From positions 124,001-188,000 of the forward strand of contig CAVPWE010000001.1 of NCBI GenBank assembly GCA_963709485.1: 64,000 nucleotides of DNA, given 5' to 3'. Below, piece by piece: positions 17,239-25,718 of this stretch. Source of the DNA: JAXDBM01 sp963709485. GTDB lineage: Bacteria > Desulfobacterota > Syntrophia > Syntrophales > Fen-1087. Both the position numbers and the translations under genes were made by a program. Positions within the stretch are counted from its first letter, which is position 1. Each line of letters starts with the position of its first letter. The notes below the pieces were generated by a model, which did not search any database, was not told the origin of the DNA, and saw nothing but the letters and a program-made list of their open reading frames with translations.

Positions 17239-17747
17239 GATATCTGGCGGATGTCGTTTTTGCCGGAGGGGACAATGAAAAGGCCGTCGAACTCTATCAG
17301 GAAGTCGTTCGTCTGGTACCCAATGCCCCGAACACGTACCTGGCCATGGGAAAGGCCCATCTGAATCTTAAGCAATACCCTGCGGCAATCGTCTCCTTCC
17401 AGAAGGCCCTCGAACAGTCTTCCAAGTTGTTCGAGGCCCATTTCGGCATGGCCGTTGCCTATGGTGAAACGGGTAAGCTGAAAGATGCCGTCCATCAACT
17501 GGAGATTTACCTTAGCAAGGTTCCGGGGGATGCGTCCGCCCTGAACAACCTGGCGCTCCTCTACGAGCAGACCGGGAACATCACCCAGGCCCGTCTCACC
17601 TGGCTGAAGCTGAAAGAAGCGGTCAAGGATGAGACCTACCGGGAAAGGGCAGAGCAGCATCTCCACACCCTGTCCTCGCAGGCCGCGGATCAGGAGGCTC
17701 CCCCGCCGCCCGCAAAATCATCTCCGGCCAAGGGAGGCAAGAAATGA
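17235..17747 (+). CDS. Exported TPR protein 2, C-terminal piece (frameshifted)
   Basis: 170 residues that continue the preceding TPR protein; the TTG at 17235 has no ribosome site. It contains AVELYQEVVRLVPNAPNTYL, AIVSFQKALEQSSKLFEAHF and a final ALNNLALLYEQTG/ARLTWLK block matching TPR protein 1. Its stop (TGA) overlaps the ATG of gene D, so the operon structure is intact across the break. Confidence 0.6.
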   Translation: MRYLADVVFAGGDNEKAVELYQEVVRLVPNAPNTYLAMGKAHLNLKQYPAAIVSFQKALEQSSKLFEAHFGMAVAYGETGKLKDAVHQLEIYLSKVPGDASALNNLALLYEQTGNITQARLTWLKLKEAVKDETYRERAEQHLHTLSSQAADQEAPPPPAKSSPAKGGKK

Positions 17748-18793
17748 AAAAGCATCATCTAATAAATTTTCTCCTGGTTGTGTTGCTGATCGGTTTGCCG
17801 GCGGGAGGGCAGGCTGCGGCTTCCCCGGATGCGGTTGCGACCATAAAGGCGGTGTCGGCAAATATTGAGAAGGCTATCCTTCAGGCCTCCGCATGGCATG
17901 AGCAGGGAAAAATACAAAAGGGGCGGCCATTGATTATTCCGGTGGCCTCCGATCTGCAACTAACATTCAGTGCAGAAAATTTTGACGCTGATCTGGACAA
18001 GGCGTTCCGCGTACTGGATCAGCTCATGACAAGGGCAAGAGCCTACGGAAGTCAAACCGCTACGGCGCGGCCGGCTCCGGCTTCCGCACAGCCGGGACAG
18101 AAGGCCGTTGCCTCACCGCCGGCCGCCGCTGCACCGGGTTCACCCCCGGCAGCGGATCGTTTGACGGCGCTGATGCAGGCGGAAAGACAAACAGCCCATG
18201 CCGTCCCGTCCGGCCAGGCAGCCACCATCCCGCTGGAGTACAGCGTATACAAGAATTACCGGCAGTCGCGCTCGGCCAGGATTCAGGAAGACGACAAGAT
18301 GATCGATGCTGAGAAACAGGCAATCGTCGCCGAAAGGCAGGCTGCCGCACAGAGCCAGCAGCGCAAGCGGGAACGGGAGCAGCAGCTCCAGGGCCAGGCG
18401 ACCGCCTGGCAGGCGGAGCTGGACAAGCAGGCCAAGGCCTCGTCGGCGGCAGCGCTGCAGTGGGCAGAGGAACACAGCTTCGGGGCTTACGCGAAGCGTT
18501 TCCTTGGCATGGTGGTTCAAACCTCGGTAGGCGCCTTTACCGGGGGATTCCTGGGCACGCTGTCCACCAACCTGGCCAACAAGGCGGTCAGCAATCTCTT
18601 TCCGGACGCTTCCGCCAACATCTATTCCCAGGCCATGGCCGCCGGGACCTCATCCGCGATCACCCAAACCGGGACCACCGTGGGACAGACCGTCGGCCAG
18701 CAGGCCGCAGCCACGGTCACCGGCCAGAGCGCCACGGCCACGCAAACCACGGCCACTTCCGGAATCGGACAGTATGCGCCACCGAAATATTGA
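17744..18793 (+). CDS. Protein D: exported coiled-coil and glycine-rich protein related to A, B and C
   Basis: A 349-residue protein. A clear signal peptide (GGQAAA, about residue 26) leads into an Ala/Pro-rich linker and a Gln/Arg/Lys-rich coil (about 190-240). A hydrophobic glycine segment follows (VGAFTGGFLGTLSTNLANKA) and then a Thr/Gln/Gly-rich end. The coil followed by a glycine-rich segment has the same order as the conserved module of A, B and C, but sequence similarity is weak, so shared ancestry is inferred. There is no Cys tail. Translation is coupled (ATGA) to the TPR gene upstream. Confidence 0.5.
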   Translation: MKKHHLINFLLVVLLIGLPAGGQAAASPDAVATIKAVSANIEKAILQASAWHEQGKIQKGRPLIIPVASDLQLTFSAENFDADLDKAFRVLDQLMTRARAYGSQTATARPAPASAQPGQKAVASPPAAAAPGSPPAADRLTALMQAERQTAHAVPSGQAATIPLEYSVYKNYRQSRSARIQEDDKMIDAEKQAIVAERQAAAQSQQRKREREQQLQGQATAWQAELDKQAKASSAAALQWAEEHSFGAYAKRFLGMVVQTSVGAFTGGFLGTLSTNLANKAVSNLFPDASANIYSQAMAAGTSSAITQTGTTVGQTVGQQAAATVTGQSATATQTTATSGIGQYAPPKY

Positions 18794-18806
18794 CGGGCAT
18801 CGGTCG

Positions 18807-19181
18807 ATGCGAATGAGGGGAGTTTCTAAAATATTTTCAAGGGAATTCTTCAGCGGGATGCTGCTGGTGCTCGTTTGCCTGCTTTGCGCCCCCCCGACGG
18901 TTCCGGCGCAGGATGCCGGTTCCTATTACAACTACAACAAGAACCCATTCAATCCCGCCAATAAATACGACCCGGAAAACCCTTACAATCCGGCTGCACG
19001 GTACAATCCCGACAATCCCCTGAACCCGGCCAATCTCTATGATCCCAGAAACCCCTACGGGCCTGTGAACCGGTATGACCCACGCAACCCTTCCAACCCT
19101 GCAAATCTGTACAATCCGCAAAATCCCCTGAATCCGGCCAATCTGTACAATCCCTATGTTCCGCTGAAGCCTTTGCCGTGA
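18807..19181 (+). CDS. Protein E: small exported protein with six 12-residue NP repeats
   Basis: About 124 residues from the ATG at 18807. The frame is open from 18774 but overlaps gene D there, and the start is uncertain. A signal peptide (VLVCLLCAPPTVPAQ) is followed almost entirely by six tandem copies of NPxNPANxYxPx and a short VPLKPLP end. Regular Asn-Pro/Tyr repeats suggest an extended, rod-like or self-associating surface polypeptide. No known family was recognised. It is the last gene of the + strand locus; the opposite-strand guaA remnant follows 84 bases later. Confidence 0.5.
   Translation: MRMRGVSKIFSREFFSGMLLVLVCLLCAPPTVPAQDAGSYYNYNKNPFNPANKYDPENPYNPAARYNPDNPLNPANLYDPRNPYGPVNRYDPRNPSNPANLYNPQNPLNPANLYNPYVPLKPLP
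18942..19157 (+). repeat. Six tandem 36-base coding repeats
   Basis: In-frame 36-base units each encode a 12-residue repeat. Fixed positions are Asn1, Pro2, Pro5, Tyr9 and Pro11; Asn7 is replaced by Ala in unit 2. DNA identity between units is imperfect, so the array is old enough to have diverged. Confidence 0.9.
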
Positions 19182-19265
19182 GCGGCTGCCGTTTCACCGC
19201 TGTATGCCGGGCTCACCGGAAGCCTCCAGGTTTTTCATTCCGATTTTCCCGATCAGATCAAGACC

Positions 19266-20227
19266 TCAAACAGCCTCGATGGTGGAAGGCGGCTTGGGTG
19301 TTATATTGTAGGTCACGCTGACGACGCCGGGAATTTTTTCAAGGATCTGCCCGGCGATTTTTTCGAGGACATCGAAGGGAAGCTGTGTCGGCTTTGCGAT
19401 CCGCGCGTCCAGGCTCTCCCAGCAGCGGACCTCGATCTGCATGCCGAAGACCCGCCTGCCGTCCCGCATGCCCGTCACCCGGTCCTCATGGAGAATGGCG
19501 AGGTACTGAAAGCTTCCGGTCTTTTCCAGGGCCTTTTCAACGATCGCCGTGGCCTTCCGGACAATGCTGACGCGCTCCGGCGTCACTTCGCCGATGATTC
19601 GCGCTGCCAGGGCCGGTCCCGGGAAGGGGATGCGGTTGAACAGGGCTTCCGGAAGCCCGAGAGCCTGCCCTACCTTCCGGACGTGTCTTTCCGCAACTGG
19701 ACCAGAGGCTCCAGGATTTGATAGCCGAATTCCCGCTGGGGGTCGATGCCGATCTGGGCAAAGATATTGTGCTGCCTTTTGATGCCGGCCGCCGTCTCAT
19801 CCACGTCCGTCAGGATGGTCCCGTGAAAGAGGTGCTTGGCGCCGCTTTCGATGATCAGTTTGCGGAAGACCTCCCGGTAAAAGGTCTGGGTGATGGCTTC
19901 CCGCTTCAGTTCCGGGTCGGTGAGGCCCCTGAGGGCCTTGAAAAATTCCTTCGCCGCCGGGACGGCCTCGACTTTGATGCCCATCGCATCGAACAGGGCA
20001 AGGACTTTTTTCCCCTCATTCTGACGCATGAGGCCGGTGTCGATATAGTATGTCCGCAGCCGGTTTCCCAGCGCCCGGTGCCCCAGGGCGGTGACGACGG
20101 AGGAATCAACGCCTCCCGAAAGGGCGTTGACGGCCACTCCCCGGCCGACGGCACTCCGGATCTCCTTTACCTTTTCTTCGATAAATTTCGCCGCATTTAA
20201 GTCTTTTGCCTTGATTTCCTTCATCAT
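19266..20227 (-). pseudogene. guaA: GMP synthase ATP-pyrophosphatase domain protein, frameshifted
   Basis: The frame starts at the ATG at 20227, after AGGGAGGCG, and contains the PP-loop NALSGGVDSSV and the ALGHRALGNRLRTYYIDTG region of GuaA. At about 19683-19685 one base is missing (gac-acgtc where gaccacgtc is expected). The sequence then resumes as HVRKVGQALGLPEAL, PFPGPALAARII and the dimerisation domain ending PPSTIEAV. The repaired product is about 320 residues and lacks the glutamine amidotransferase domain, like the separate B subunit of archaeal GMP synthases. Such a protein would make GMP from XMP only with ammonia or a partner amidotransferase. A second, full guaA elsewhere cannot be excluded. 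Confidence 0.75.
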
Positions 20228-20464
20228 CGCCTCCCTCATCCTTGGAATCATGCCGTAAAATTCATTATGTCAGGAGGACGGATGTGTCAACGAAAATGAA
20301 CAGGAGGGTGATGATCGCCGCGCTTCATGAAGTACTGAAACGGAACATGACAGCGCTTTGCAGGTCCACCGGCGCAGGGTTGCTTTTTTTTGTATTTGTG
20401 TGTTAAAAATAACATACGGCTAAAGTCATCCCCATCGAATGGTGGATAATTTCTGGGGGACGAG

Positions 20465-22663
20465 ATGGTGAAAGACGGTACGGGAGAGGAAAAGATCATC
20501 CGAACGCTCTGCAGCAGCCACTGCGGAGGCGCCTGTGAAATGATGGTGCATGTCAAGGGTGACAGGATCGTACGCATTGAGGCGGACGATCAAGACAACA
20601 CGCCGCGGTTGTGTGCGCGCGGCCATGCATACCGCCAACGCGTTTATGCCCCGGACAGGCTTCTCTACCCGCTGAAGAGGACGGGGGAAAGGGGTTCGGG
20701 AGCGTTCACCCGGGTTTCCTGGGAGGAGGCGCTGTCAGTCGTGGCGGCTGCCATGAAACGGGTCAGGGCGAGTTACGGCAACGCGGCCATCCTGCACTTC
20801 TGCTCCATGTGTGATCCCCATATCCTCCATCATGTGGGAGCTTTTCACGGGTTGCTCTGCCGGTTCGGCGGCTATACCGCTCCCTGGGGCTACATATCCT
20901 GCGAGGGGGCCGCTTTCTCGGCCGGGGTGACTTACGGAGCCAGGCGGAGATTTGTCCAGACAGACCACGCACCGGAAGAATATCTCAATTCCCGCCTGAT
21001 CATCATGTGGAGCTGGAATCCCGCCACGACGGAGCTGGGTTCCAACATCCCCTTGTCTCTTGCCCGAGCAAAGGAACGGGGCGCCCGGATCGTCTGTGTC
21101 GATCCCCGCCATACTGATTCCGCCGCCGCCTTTGCCGACCAGTGGATTCCCATCAAACCGGGCACGGACGCCGCCGTGCTGATCGCCATGGCCTTCGTCG
21201 TCATCAATGAAAATTTGCAGGACCGGGACTTCATCGATGCCCACACGGTAGGGTTCGATCCGTACAGGGAATATGTGCTGGGTCGAAAAGACGGAGTGGT
21301 GAAAAGCCCCGAATGGGCGGCCGCGATCAGCGGGGTGCCGGCTGAGACGATCGCCGCGCTGGCTCGCGCTTTTGCAGGCAGCAAACCCGCCATTCTTGCC
21401 ACCAGCATCGCCGCGGGGCGCACGGCCTTCGGCGAACAGTACCATCGGGCGGCAGCGGCGCTGGAGGCCATCACAGGCAATCTTTCATTGCAAAACTGGC
21501 GATCCGAACCGCGTCGCGTGCGCTACCAGCCGCATATTCCCAGCCCGCCGAATCCGGTGGAAGCGCAGGCGCCGCCGCGCTGGAACGCGCTCCCTTTCCG
21601 CGGCGCGAGCGTGAACTCCAGCGCCCGCGTCAACGTTTCGCTCTTTGCGGATGCGATTCTGAAAGGCAAGGCGGGGGGCTATGGGGCGGATTATAAATTC
21701 CTCTGGCTGTCCAACACCAACTACCTCAATCAGCTCGGCGAGATCAACAAGACCTGCCAGGCGCTCCGGAAGCTGGAATTCGTGCTGGTCACGGAACAAT
21801 TTATGACGGCTTCTGCGCGGTTTGCCGATATCGTTTTGCCGGTCTGCACCTTCCTGGAGCGCAACGACCTCCATGCTCCCCTGGAAGGCGGCGAATACGG
21901 CGTTCTCGGCAGGGCCGTGGCGCCTCTGGGGGAATCCAAATCGCAGTTGGATATCTGTACGGCCCTGGCGCCCAAACTCGGAATCCACGATTATGGGGAC
22001 AAATCGGATGAGGAGTGGATTCGGGACATGTTGAAGCGGCTGTCCGAAGAAGTGGAACTGCCGGGTTATGATCAGCTGAAGGAGCAGGGCATCTACAGAG
22101 TTGACTTCGATGCATCGGGAACAGTTCCCGGAAAGGACGGCAAAATTCCGGACATGAAGCCGCTCCGCACGCCCTCCGGGAAAGTGGAAATCCGCTCGGA
22201 ACTCATCTCCAGGATGAATGTCTCCTCCATAACGAGCCTTCCGGAATACATGGAAAGCTGGGAAAGCCCCGAAGATCCGCTTGCCATGAAATACCCCCTG
22301 CAGCTTATCAGTCCGCATCTCAAAAGGCGGGCGCACAGTCAGTTCGATAATCTTCCCTGGCTTCGCGAGTTGCAGATGCAGGCGCTTTCCATGAATACAA
22401 TCGATGCCGGGGCGAGAGATATTCGCCAGGGGGATACCGTCCGGGTTTTCAATGATCGGGGCGAGGTGAGGATCTCCGTAAAAATTACGGAAAGGATCAT
22501 GCCGGGAGTGGTCTCCCTTCCTCAGGGCGCATGGTTCAACCCGGATGAGAAGGGGATTGATCGGGGCGGCTCCGCCAACGTGCTGACCAAAAACGTAACG
22601 TCTCCGGGCGGCGCCTTTGTATCGGGTACCGCGCTGGTGGAAGTGGAAAAGGTAATGGCATGA
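20465..22663 (+). CDS. DMSO reductase-family molybdenum/tungsten oxidoreductase, catalytic subunit
   Basis: A 732-residue protein. It starts after GGGGGACGAG and has no Tat signal, so it is probably cytoplasmic. The N-terminal [4Fe-4S] site is Cys16-x3-Cys20-x3-Cys24-x25-Cys50. WGYISCEG (Cys146) is a plausible metal ligand by position, though I could not confirm it by alignment. The C-terminal pterin dinucleotide domain is present (GDTVRVFNDRGEVRISVKIT). It overlaps by 4 bases with a 4Fe-4S electron-transfer subunit, and there is no membrane subunit. The substrate is unknown; formate, polysulfide, aldehyde and acetylene-hydratase-like activities all occur in this family. It heads the tungsten/molybdenum island. 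Confidence 0.75.
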   Translation: MVKDGTGEEKIIRTLCSSHCGGACEMMVHVKGDRIVRIEADDQDNTPRLCARGHAYRQRVYAPDRLLYPLKRTGERGSGAFTRVSWEEALSVVAAAMKRVRASYGNAAILHFCSMCDPHILHHVGAFHGLLCRFGGYTAPWGYISCEGAAFSAGVTYGARRRFVQTDHAPEEYLNSRLIIMWSWNPATTELGSNIPLSLARAKERGARIVCVDPRHTDSAAAFADQWIPIKPGTDAAVLIAMAFVVINENLQDRDFIDAHTVGFDPYREYVLGRKDGVVKSPEWAAAISGVPAETIAALARAFAGSKPAILATSIAAGRTAFGEQYHRAAAALEAITGNLSLQNWRSEPRRVRYQPHIPSPPNPVEAQAPPRWNALPFRGASVNSSARVNVSLFADAILKGKAGGYGADYKFLWLSNTNYLNQLGEINKTCQALRKLEFVLVTEQFMTASARFADIVLPVCTFLERNDLHAPLEGGEYGVLGRAVAPLGESKSQLDICTALAPKLGIHDYGDKSDEEWIRDMLKRLSEEVELPGYDQLKEQGIYRVDFDASGTVPGKDGKIPDMKPLRTPSGKVEIRSELISRMNVSSITSLPEYMESWESPEDPLAMKYPLQLISPHLKRRAHSQFDNLPWLRELQMQALSMNTIDAGARDIRQGDTVRVFNDRGEVRISVKITERIMPGVVSLPQGAWFNPDEKGIDRGGSANVLTKNVTSPGGAFVSGTALVEVEKVMA

Positions 22664-23295
22664 TGCAGTACGGGCTTTACATTGACCAGAATCGTTGTAC
22701 GGGGTGCTTCGCCTGTGTGGTGGCCTGCAAGGATTGGCATGACGTGCCGGCCGGCCCGGCAAGCTGGATCCGGGTGAAAACCATAGAAAAAGGCCGGTAC
22801 CCCGATCTGTTTGTCGCTTTCCTTCCCGTCCTGTGCAATCACTGCCTAAAACCGGCCTGCATTTCCGTGTGTCCGGCGGATGCCCTCATGAAACGGCCCG
22901 AGGACGGCATCGTGATGGTCGACGGCGAGAAATGCCTGGGAAAAGAGGTTTGCGGCCTGTGCCTGGATGCCTGTCCTTATGACGCCCCTCAGTTCGGGGC
23001 AGAAGAAGATGCGACGATGCAAAAATGCAATTTCTGCATTGACAGATGGGCGGAGGGGAAGAAGCCGATCTGTGTGAGCAGCTGCCCGATGCAGGCGATC
23101 GACGCGGGCCCGCTCGACAAGCTGAGGGCAAAATACGGCGACTGCAGAGACGCGGAAGGCTTTCAATATGATGAGAAACTGGTCCCTTCGATCACCTTCA
23201 ACCCTAAAAAAGACGGGAGAAACCTTGCCCCTCGCCTGGTTCGAGTCACACCGGCAATGGACAGCACAAAGGTCTCGATAAAAAAGGAGCAATAA
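22660..23295 (+). CDS. Four-cluster ferredoxin-like electron transfer subunit (DmsB/PhsB/NrfC type)
   Basis: 211 residues. The ATG overlaps the stop of the catalytic subunit (ATGA). Cys motifs are CTGCFACVVAC, CNHCLKPACISVC, CGLCLDACPYDAP and CNFCIDRWAEG followed by CPMQA, the usual pattern for four [4Fe-4S] clusters in the beta subunits of DMSO-reductase-type enzymes. It passes electrons between the pterin enzyme and an unidentified partner. With no signal peptide and no NrfD-type anchor nearby, a soluble cytoplasmic complex is likely. Confidence 0.85.
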   Translation: MMQYGLYIDQNRCTGCFACVVACKDWHDVPAGPASWIRVKTIEKGRYPDLFVAFLPVLCNHCLKPACISVCPADALMKRPEDGIVMVDGEKCLGKEVCGLCLDACPYDAPQFGAEEDATMQKCNFCIDRWAEGKKPICVSSCPMQAIDAGPLDKLRAKYGDCRDAEGFQYDEKLVPSITFNPKKDGRNLAPRLVRVTPAMDSTKVSIKKEQ

Positions 23296-23473
23296 AATGA
23301 TTTGCCCTTCCATCTAAAACGATAAGAATTTGATCCATGCCGACCGCTATCCGACCATTTCCGGAATGCGCCTGGCGACCTGTGACGAGAGACCCGGCCC
23401 GGCAGACAATGAATCAAGATCGTTTTTTTCCGATACACACCACATCAGCGTACCGACACCAACGGGGAGTGCA

Positions 23474-23806
23474 ATGGGCCGATTCAAACTTGGCAACATT
23501 GCCACGTTGGATAAGATCAAGGGCGATGATTTCCTGAAATTCAAATCCCTCTACGTGAGCAACATGAGCGCAGGCTACAACCCTCTGTTCGTTCGCATCC
23601 AGGATGTCTCGGCGACGGACTTCTACATTCGCATCATCGTCAATGACAACAGCACACTGAACCTGCGGAGCGTGGCCAGGCAGGAAGCGTCCGGGCAGTC
23701 GGAATCTGCCGAATCGAAACAGGCTCCGCCGAAAAAAGAAGATGTGTCTCAGCCGGAGGAGAAAAAGGATGTGAAGAAAAGCCGGGTCGACTTCACGCTC
23801 AAATGA
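23474..23806 (+). CDS. Small hypothetical protein
   Basis: 110 residues from the ATG at 23474, with GGGGAG 4 bases upstream; the frame is open back to 23330 but only with a TTG. The first 65 residues look globular (FKLGNIATLDKIKG, YNPLFVRIQDVSATDFYIRI). The last 40 are a charged Lys/Glu/Pro tail ending VDFTLK. No family was recognised. It follows the oxidoreductase pair by 178 bases and converges with the tungstate transporter operon. Confidence 0.4.
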   Translation: MGRFKLGNIATLDKIKGDDFLKFKSLYVSNMSAGYNPLFVRIQDVSATDFYIRIIVNDNSTLNLRSVARQEASGQSESAESKQAPPKKEDVSQPEEKKDVKKSRVDFTLK

Positions 23807-23925
23807 GCTGTCCCGACCCAAATTCACGTTACCTGGGGATGGACCTTGCGCGGTTGACATGAAATGTGAAAAGGCGTTAAAGGAGACAAACTTGTCCGGA
23901 ATGAAGAGGCCGCATGAAAGACGGA

Positions 23926-25017
23926 TTATTTTTTGATAAGGTGCACGGCGGTGGCCTTGACGGATGCGAAAACGGGTTTGCCCTCTTCCAGGGCCAGATT
24001 TTCCATGGAGGGAGCCGTTACATAGGCGACGAGTGAAAACCCGCAGTCCAGGCAGATCTTGTAGAACAGTCCCAAAGGGATGATCCTGACAATCCTTCCG
24101 GCAAAGGTGTTGCGGGCGCTCGTCCCTTCGCTCGCCGGCATTGTTGAAAGGGTAACCTGTTCCGGCCGGATGCAACAGACAATCCGCTCCCCGGCATCTC
24201 CCTGCCCGACCATTTCTATTTCCCTGCCCTCGATCCGGGCCGTGACGGTGCCGGGACCCGTTCTGACGATCTCGCCGGCCAGAATGGTTTCCATGCCGAC
24301 AAAGGATGCGATGAATTCATCGGCCGGGTGATTCATGACCGTTTGGGGGGTGTCGATCTGGACGATCCGGCCCTCCTTCATGACGGCGACCCGGTCCGAC
24401 AGGCGCAGGGCTTCGAGACGGTCGTGCGTTGCCATGACGGCCGTTGTTTTGGTCTCCAGAAGGATGCGATGGAGGTCGTCGATCAGAAGATCGCGGGTGG
24501 GCGGATCGAGGGACGAGAAGGGTTCGTCCAAGAAGATCAGTTCCGGCTTGATGGCAAATGCCCGGGCGAGGCTTGTGCGCTGGGCCTCTCCGCCGGAGAG
24601 TTTCCGTGCGTGGCGCTCCGCCATATGACCGATGCCGAAACGCTCCAGACACTCCGCCACGGTTTTGCGAATCTCCGTCCCCGGCATGCCGCGGAGTTTC
24701 AGCCCGCTGGCCACATTGCTGAAGACCGTCGCGTCGAACAGGAGGGGTTCCTGAAACACCATGGCGATCTTCCGCCGGTAGGCCAGAAGGCCGTTGCCCG
24801 CTGTTACGGGTGTTTCGTGAAAGCGCAGCGTCCCCTTGCGCCGGGGCAGCAGACAGGCGAGGATGAGAAGCAGACTGGATTTTCCCGCCCCGTTCGGACC
24901 GATGAGGGAAAGAAACTCACCGTCCCGGACATCCAGCTCCGGAATGTCCAGAACCGTGACCCCCCCCCTTTTGGCCCGAAGGTCCCTGATTTCGAGAATG
25001 TGCGGGCCTGCGCTCAT
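23926..25017 (-). CDS. tupC: Tungstate/molybdate ABC transporter ATP-binding protein with TOBE domain
   Basis: A 363-residue protein. Walker A GPNGAGKSS is at about 40-48, the signature LSGGEAQR near 140, and Walker B ELIFLDEPF near 158. A C-terminal TOBE-type oxyanion-binding region (about 285-360) is typical of molybdate/tungstate importers and can mediate trans-inhibition by the imported anion. The ATG overlaps the permease stop by 4 bases. It is the last gene of the tupA2-A-B-C order on this strand and has no frameshift, unlike the modABC genes 5 kb away. Confidence 0.85.
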   Translation of the reverse strand: MSAGPHILEIRDLRAKRGGVTVLDIPELDVRDGEFLSLIGPNGAGKSSLLLILACLLPRRKGTLRFHETPVTAGNGLLAYRRKIAMVFQEPLLFDATVFSNVASGLKLRGMPGTEIRKTVAECLERFGIGHMAERHARKLSGGEAQRTSLARAFAIKPELIFLDEPFSSLDPPTRDLLIDDLHRILLETKTTAVMATHDRLEALRLSDRVAVMKEGRIVQIDTPQTVMNHPADEFIASFVGMETILAGEIVRTGPGTVTARIEGREIEMVGQGDAGERIVCCIRPEQVTLSTMPASEGTSARNTFAGRIVRIIPLGLFYKICLDCGFSLVAYVTAPSMENLALEEGKPVFASVKATAVHLIKK

Positions 25018-25712
25018 CGCGGCCTCTGCCGCTGCTGAATCTGCGTGAGCAGGGCGTTGATCATGAATGCGAGAAGCAGCAGGATAATGCCCAGGGCAAT
25101 GGCAACGTCGAAATTACCCTTCCCTGTTTCCATGACCGTCGCCGTGGTCAGCACACGGGTGTAGCCCTTGATGTTGCCACCGACCATGATGGAGGCGCCG
25201 ACCTCGGAGATGACGCCGCCGAAACCCGCCATGACTGCGGCCAGCAGCGGCAGTTTTGCCTCCTTCATCAGCATCCAGACCATCTGCAGCCGGGTCGCCC
25301 CCAGGGCCAGGATCTGGAGTCGCAGGTTTCTGGGCAGATGCTGAATGGCCGCCAGCGTAATGCCCATCACGATCGGCGTGGCAATGATCGACTGGGCGAT
25401 GACGATGGCCACCGGGGTGTAGAGGATCTCCAGAAAGCCGAAGGGGCCGTTCCGCCAGAGGAAGATCGAGACAAACAGGCCCACCACCACCGGTGGCAGG
25501 CCCATGCCCGTATTGATGAGGCTGATGACCATCCGCTTGCCCGGAAAATCCGCCAGGGCAATGGCCGTCCCGATGGACATGCCGATCAGCAGGCTGATCA
25601 GCGTCGCGGCGCCGGAAACTTCCAGGGACAGCAGGGTGATGCCCAAAACTTCCCGGTCCAGGCTGAACAGAAGCAGAAAGGCCTGCTTGATGCCCTCGAG
25701 TATCAGGTCCAT
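25014..25712 (-). CDS. tupB: Tungstate ABC transporter permease
   Basis: 232 residues with five or six hydrophobic segments. It carries the family-typical EAA-type cytoplasmic loop (LALGATRLQMVWMLMKEAKL) and the TupB-like GGVISEVGASIMVGGNIKGY. TupB brings tungstate across the inner membrane with TupA and TupC. The start at 25712 lies 6 bases after the tupA stop, so the genes are tightly coupled. Confidence 0.85.
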   Translation of the reverse strand: MDLILEGIKQAFLLLFSLDREVLGITLLSLEVSGAATLISLLIGMSIGTAIALADFPGKRMVISLINTGMGLPPVVVGLFVSIFLWRNGPFGFLEILYTPVAIVIAQSIIATPIVMGITLAAIQHLPRNLRLQILALGATRLQMVWMLMKEAKLPLLAAVMAGFGGVISEVGASIMVGGNIKGYTRVLTTATVMETGKGNFDVAIALGIILLLLAFMINALLTQIQQRQRPR

Positions 25713-25718
25713 CGCCGC

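Noticed and set aside
18942..19157. CRISPR-like array
   Set aside because: The 36-base repeats are contiguous, in frame and without spacers; they are coding repeats.
21485..22762. 425-residue minus-strand frame opposite the pterin oxidoreductase
   Set aside because: It is antisense to a gene with intact cluster and pterin motifs.
23230..23250. tRNA-like GGTTCGAGTC element
   Set aside because: It lies inside the iron-sulfur subunit gene, with no cloverleaf around it.
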